In this document: positions 62,651 through 64,000 of the stretch, piece by piece | Layout: the number at the start of each line of letters is the position of its first letter | Numbering within the stretch: position 1 is the first letter of the stretch | Origin: Adineta vaga | Lineage: Eukaryota > Rotifera | DNA: 64,000 bases | Direction: 5' to 3' | Assembly (NCBI GenBank): GCA_021613535.1 | Contig: CP075495.1 | Coordinates: 7,874,001-7,938,000, forward strand | The notes under the pieces: model-generated | What the model saw: the letters and a program-made list of their open reading frames with translations, nothing else | Database searches by the model: none | What the model was told of the DNA's origin: nothing | Made by a program: the position numbers and the translations under genes

Positions 62651-64000
62651 TTAAGCAAACATTTGCATGCTGGCAAAATTATAAAATTTATCAAGCTGTT
62701 CATTTGCATCATTCGCTGATTGACTTATAAAATCTAGAATTAGAAATTAAACATTTCTTTTTCCTTGAAAATAAGATTAAATGTTGAATCCTTACGAGGT
62801 AAATTGGAATATTTTGTTGTAAGTAAAGTTCGTAAGGCTTGTTGACATAATTGTACACAATTTGTACCAGCAAATTCCAATCCGAGTACAGGACCTTTAT
62901 TTACTAGTGAACTGTACGTTTTAATACCAGAAAATAAGCGTTCAGCACTCATTTCATTGATTGTATAAAATTTCGTCTGAACAAGTACAAGCTAAATTTA
63001 ACAAAAATGAATCTTATTATTCGATTATAGAAAGACGATTCATATACTTCAGATTGTTTGGTCATAGCGATTAATTCTCGAGCACAAGCACTAGCATTTG
63101 CATCATGAAATAATACAACTAAACAACGCTAAAATTTAATCAAGCAAATTTTTTGTTTTTCTTTCGCTACAATCAATTCGATTGATCTTACTTCTTCATT
63201 TCGATGACGATATAATTCTCCATACGTAAATGGTGTAACACTTGTTTCCATACTATCATTTATATTTAAATGACTACATGATGGATCAATTGGAATTGGT
63301 AAATGTTTAAATACATTCTCATTCTATTGCAAAACAAAATCAAACTATTGATTCAATACAAACTTCATAATCATACTTGATCAAGTAAACTGTAATTTTT
63401 TGAATCAGGAATTGAAGTAAAATCATGAATATTTCCCCAAGTATTATTCCATGGATTAATACCAGCTGAACTGTATTGTTCTAGAATTTCAATGAATATC
63501 TAAATAAATATATATCTATTCTTTTTTTGATTTATTTTTACCTGATAAATGTTGATAATTAAATGTTAAACATCCAAATTTGATATTGTGTGATGATTCA
63601 ATAATTGGTTGACTACCACAGGTTAAGTAAACATGTAGATCTCGACAATCTCGTGTACGAAATTGTTGACAGATTGTTGCTAATACACAATTTGTTGAAT
63701 CTCGAATGAAAATACTGAAAAAGAAAACATGTTTTTGATCAGATCTAATCGATATCTAAATATACCTTCCACGAACTGGACCAATAAAAATACGACAATT
63801 GGTACAATCATCAATTTGTATTTGACCAGTATGATCAAAAACATAAACAATACAATTCTATAGGAAAGAAATCAATCAATTGATAATCTAACGATTCGTC
63901 GCATTAACTCACGTCACAATTTTGTACTAGAAGACGAAAAAAAAAGTCTTTTTTTTTTAGAACAAAAACAAATGTGCAAAAGTTACCTATGAACTGTTGT
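62651..64000 (-). CDS. RP2: RP2 homologue, ARL3 GTPase-activating protein (5' end outside the window)
   Basis: The 3' part of a minus-strand gene. From the right edge: exon end 63987 (QQFI), a 14-nt exon 63926-63913 (VQNCD), then [20 protein letters not shown] and [28 protein letters not shown] with [35 protein letters not shown]: the TBCC beta-helix with the catalytic Arg of the QQFR motif. Next come [16 protein letters not shown] and the NDK-like C-terminal domain ([31 protein letters not shown]), ending [11 protein letters not shown], close to the FYNFADIQMGI of human RP2. RP2 sits at the ciliary base, stimulates ARL3-GTP hydrolysis and supports lipidated-protein traffic to cilia. The N-terminal myristoylation region is off the edge. 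Confidence 0.95.

Overview
The window is nuclear DNA from a small-genome invertebrate animal. It is AT-rich, every gene is split by short introns (mostly about 45-100 bp, GT...AG), and the gene set is purely metazoan: TALE homeobox, SLC13, PPEF, SGF29, RhoA, two 7TM receptors, H3.3-type histone, SNX27, SNX17, TRAF-like, SCAI and RP2. The codon and intron style, the clustered TRAF-like genes with strong ectopic sequence sharing, and splice acceptors sitting on start codons fit a bdelloid rotifer such as Adineta or Rotaria. That assignment is inference; no species marker was searched.

Layout. 1-259 holds the 3' end of an unidentified gene. 928-1575 (-) is an unidentified reading frame. 2540-3727 (+) is a polyQ TALE-type homeobox gene. 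4449-6982 (-) is an SLC13 Na+/carboxylate transporter. 7768-12057 (-) is a PPEF/rdgC EF-hand phosphatase. 13726-14907 (-) is SGF29. 16015-16980 (-) is a RhoA-type GTPase. After a 4.4-kb empty stretch come a peptide-receptor-like GPCR (21416-23893, +) and a small secreted protein in three short exons (24149-24636, +). H3.3-type histone (26028-26556, -) is followed by two PX-FERM sorting nexins in tandem, SNX27 (26895-29132) and SNX17 (29800-31113).

32.9-56.0 kb is the accessory part: five RING / TRAF zinc finger / coiled coil / MATH loci (three +, two -) inside three pairs of inverted near-identical blocks ordered A-B-C | C'-B'-A', separated by spacers that look unrelated. Copies 2, 3 and 5 are intact (506, 474 and 544 aa, with identical internal exon sizes). 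Copy 1 has lost a zinc-finger exon and has a 1-bp deletion that also creates a frame-restoring splice acceptor. Copy 4 carries two in-frame TAG codons. The MATH exon is nearly the same in all five copies while coiled coils and tails differ, which suggests exon-scale gene conversion.

58.0-64.0 kb is conventional again: an opsin with the retinal lysine but altered G-protein motifs (58024-59314, -), SCAI (60031-62387, -) and the 3' part of RP2 (62651 to beyond the edge, -).

Functional links visible in the window are SNX27 beside SNX17 (endosomal recycling) and the TRAF-like cluster (probable ubiquitin/adaptor signalling). The other genes look like unrelated neighbours. Exon boundaries were derived by hand from GT/AG sites and family alignment from memory; no database search was run.
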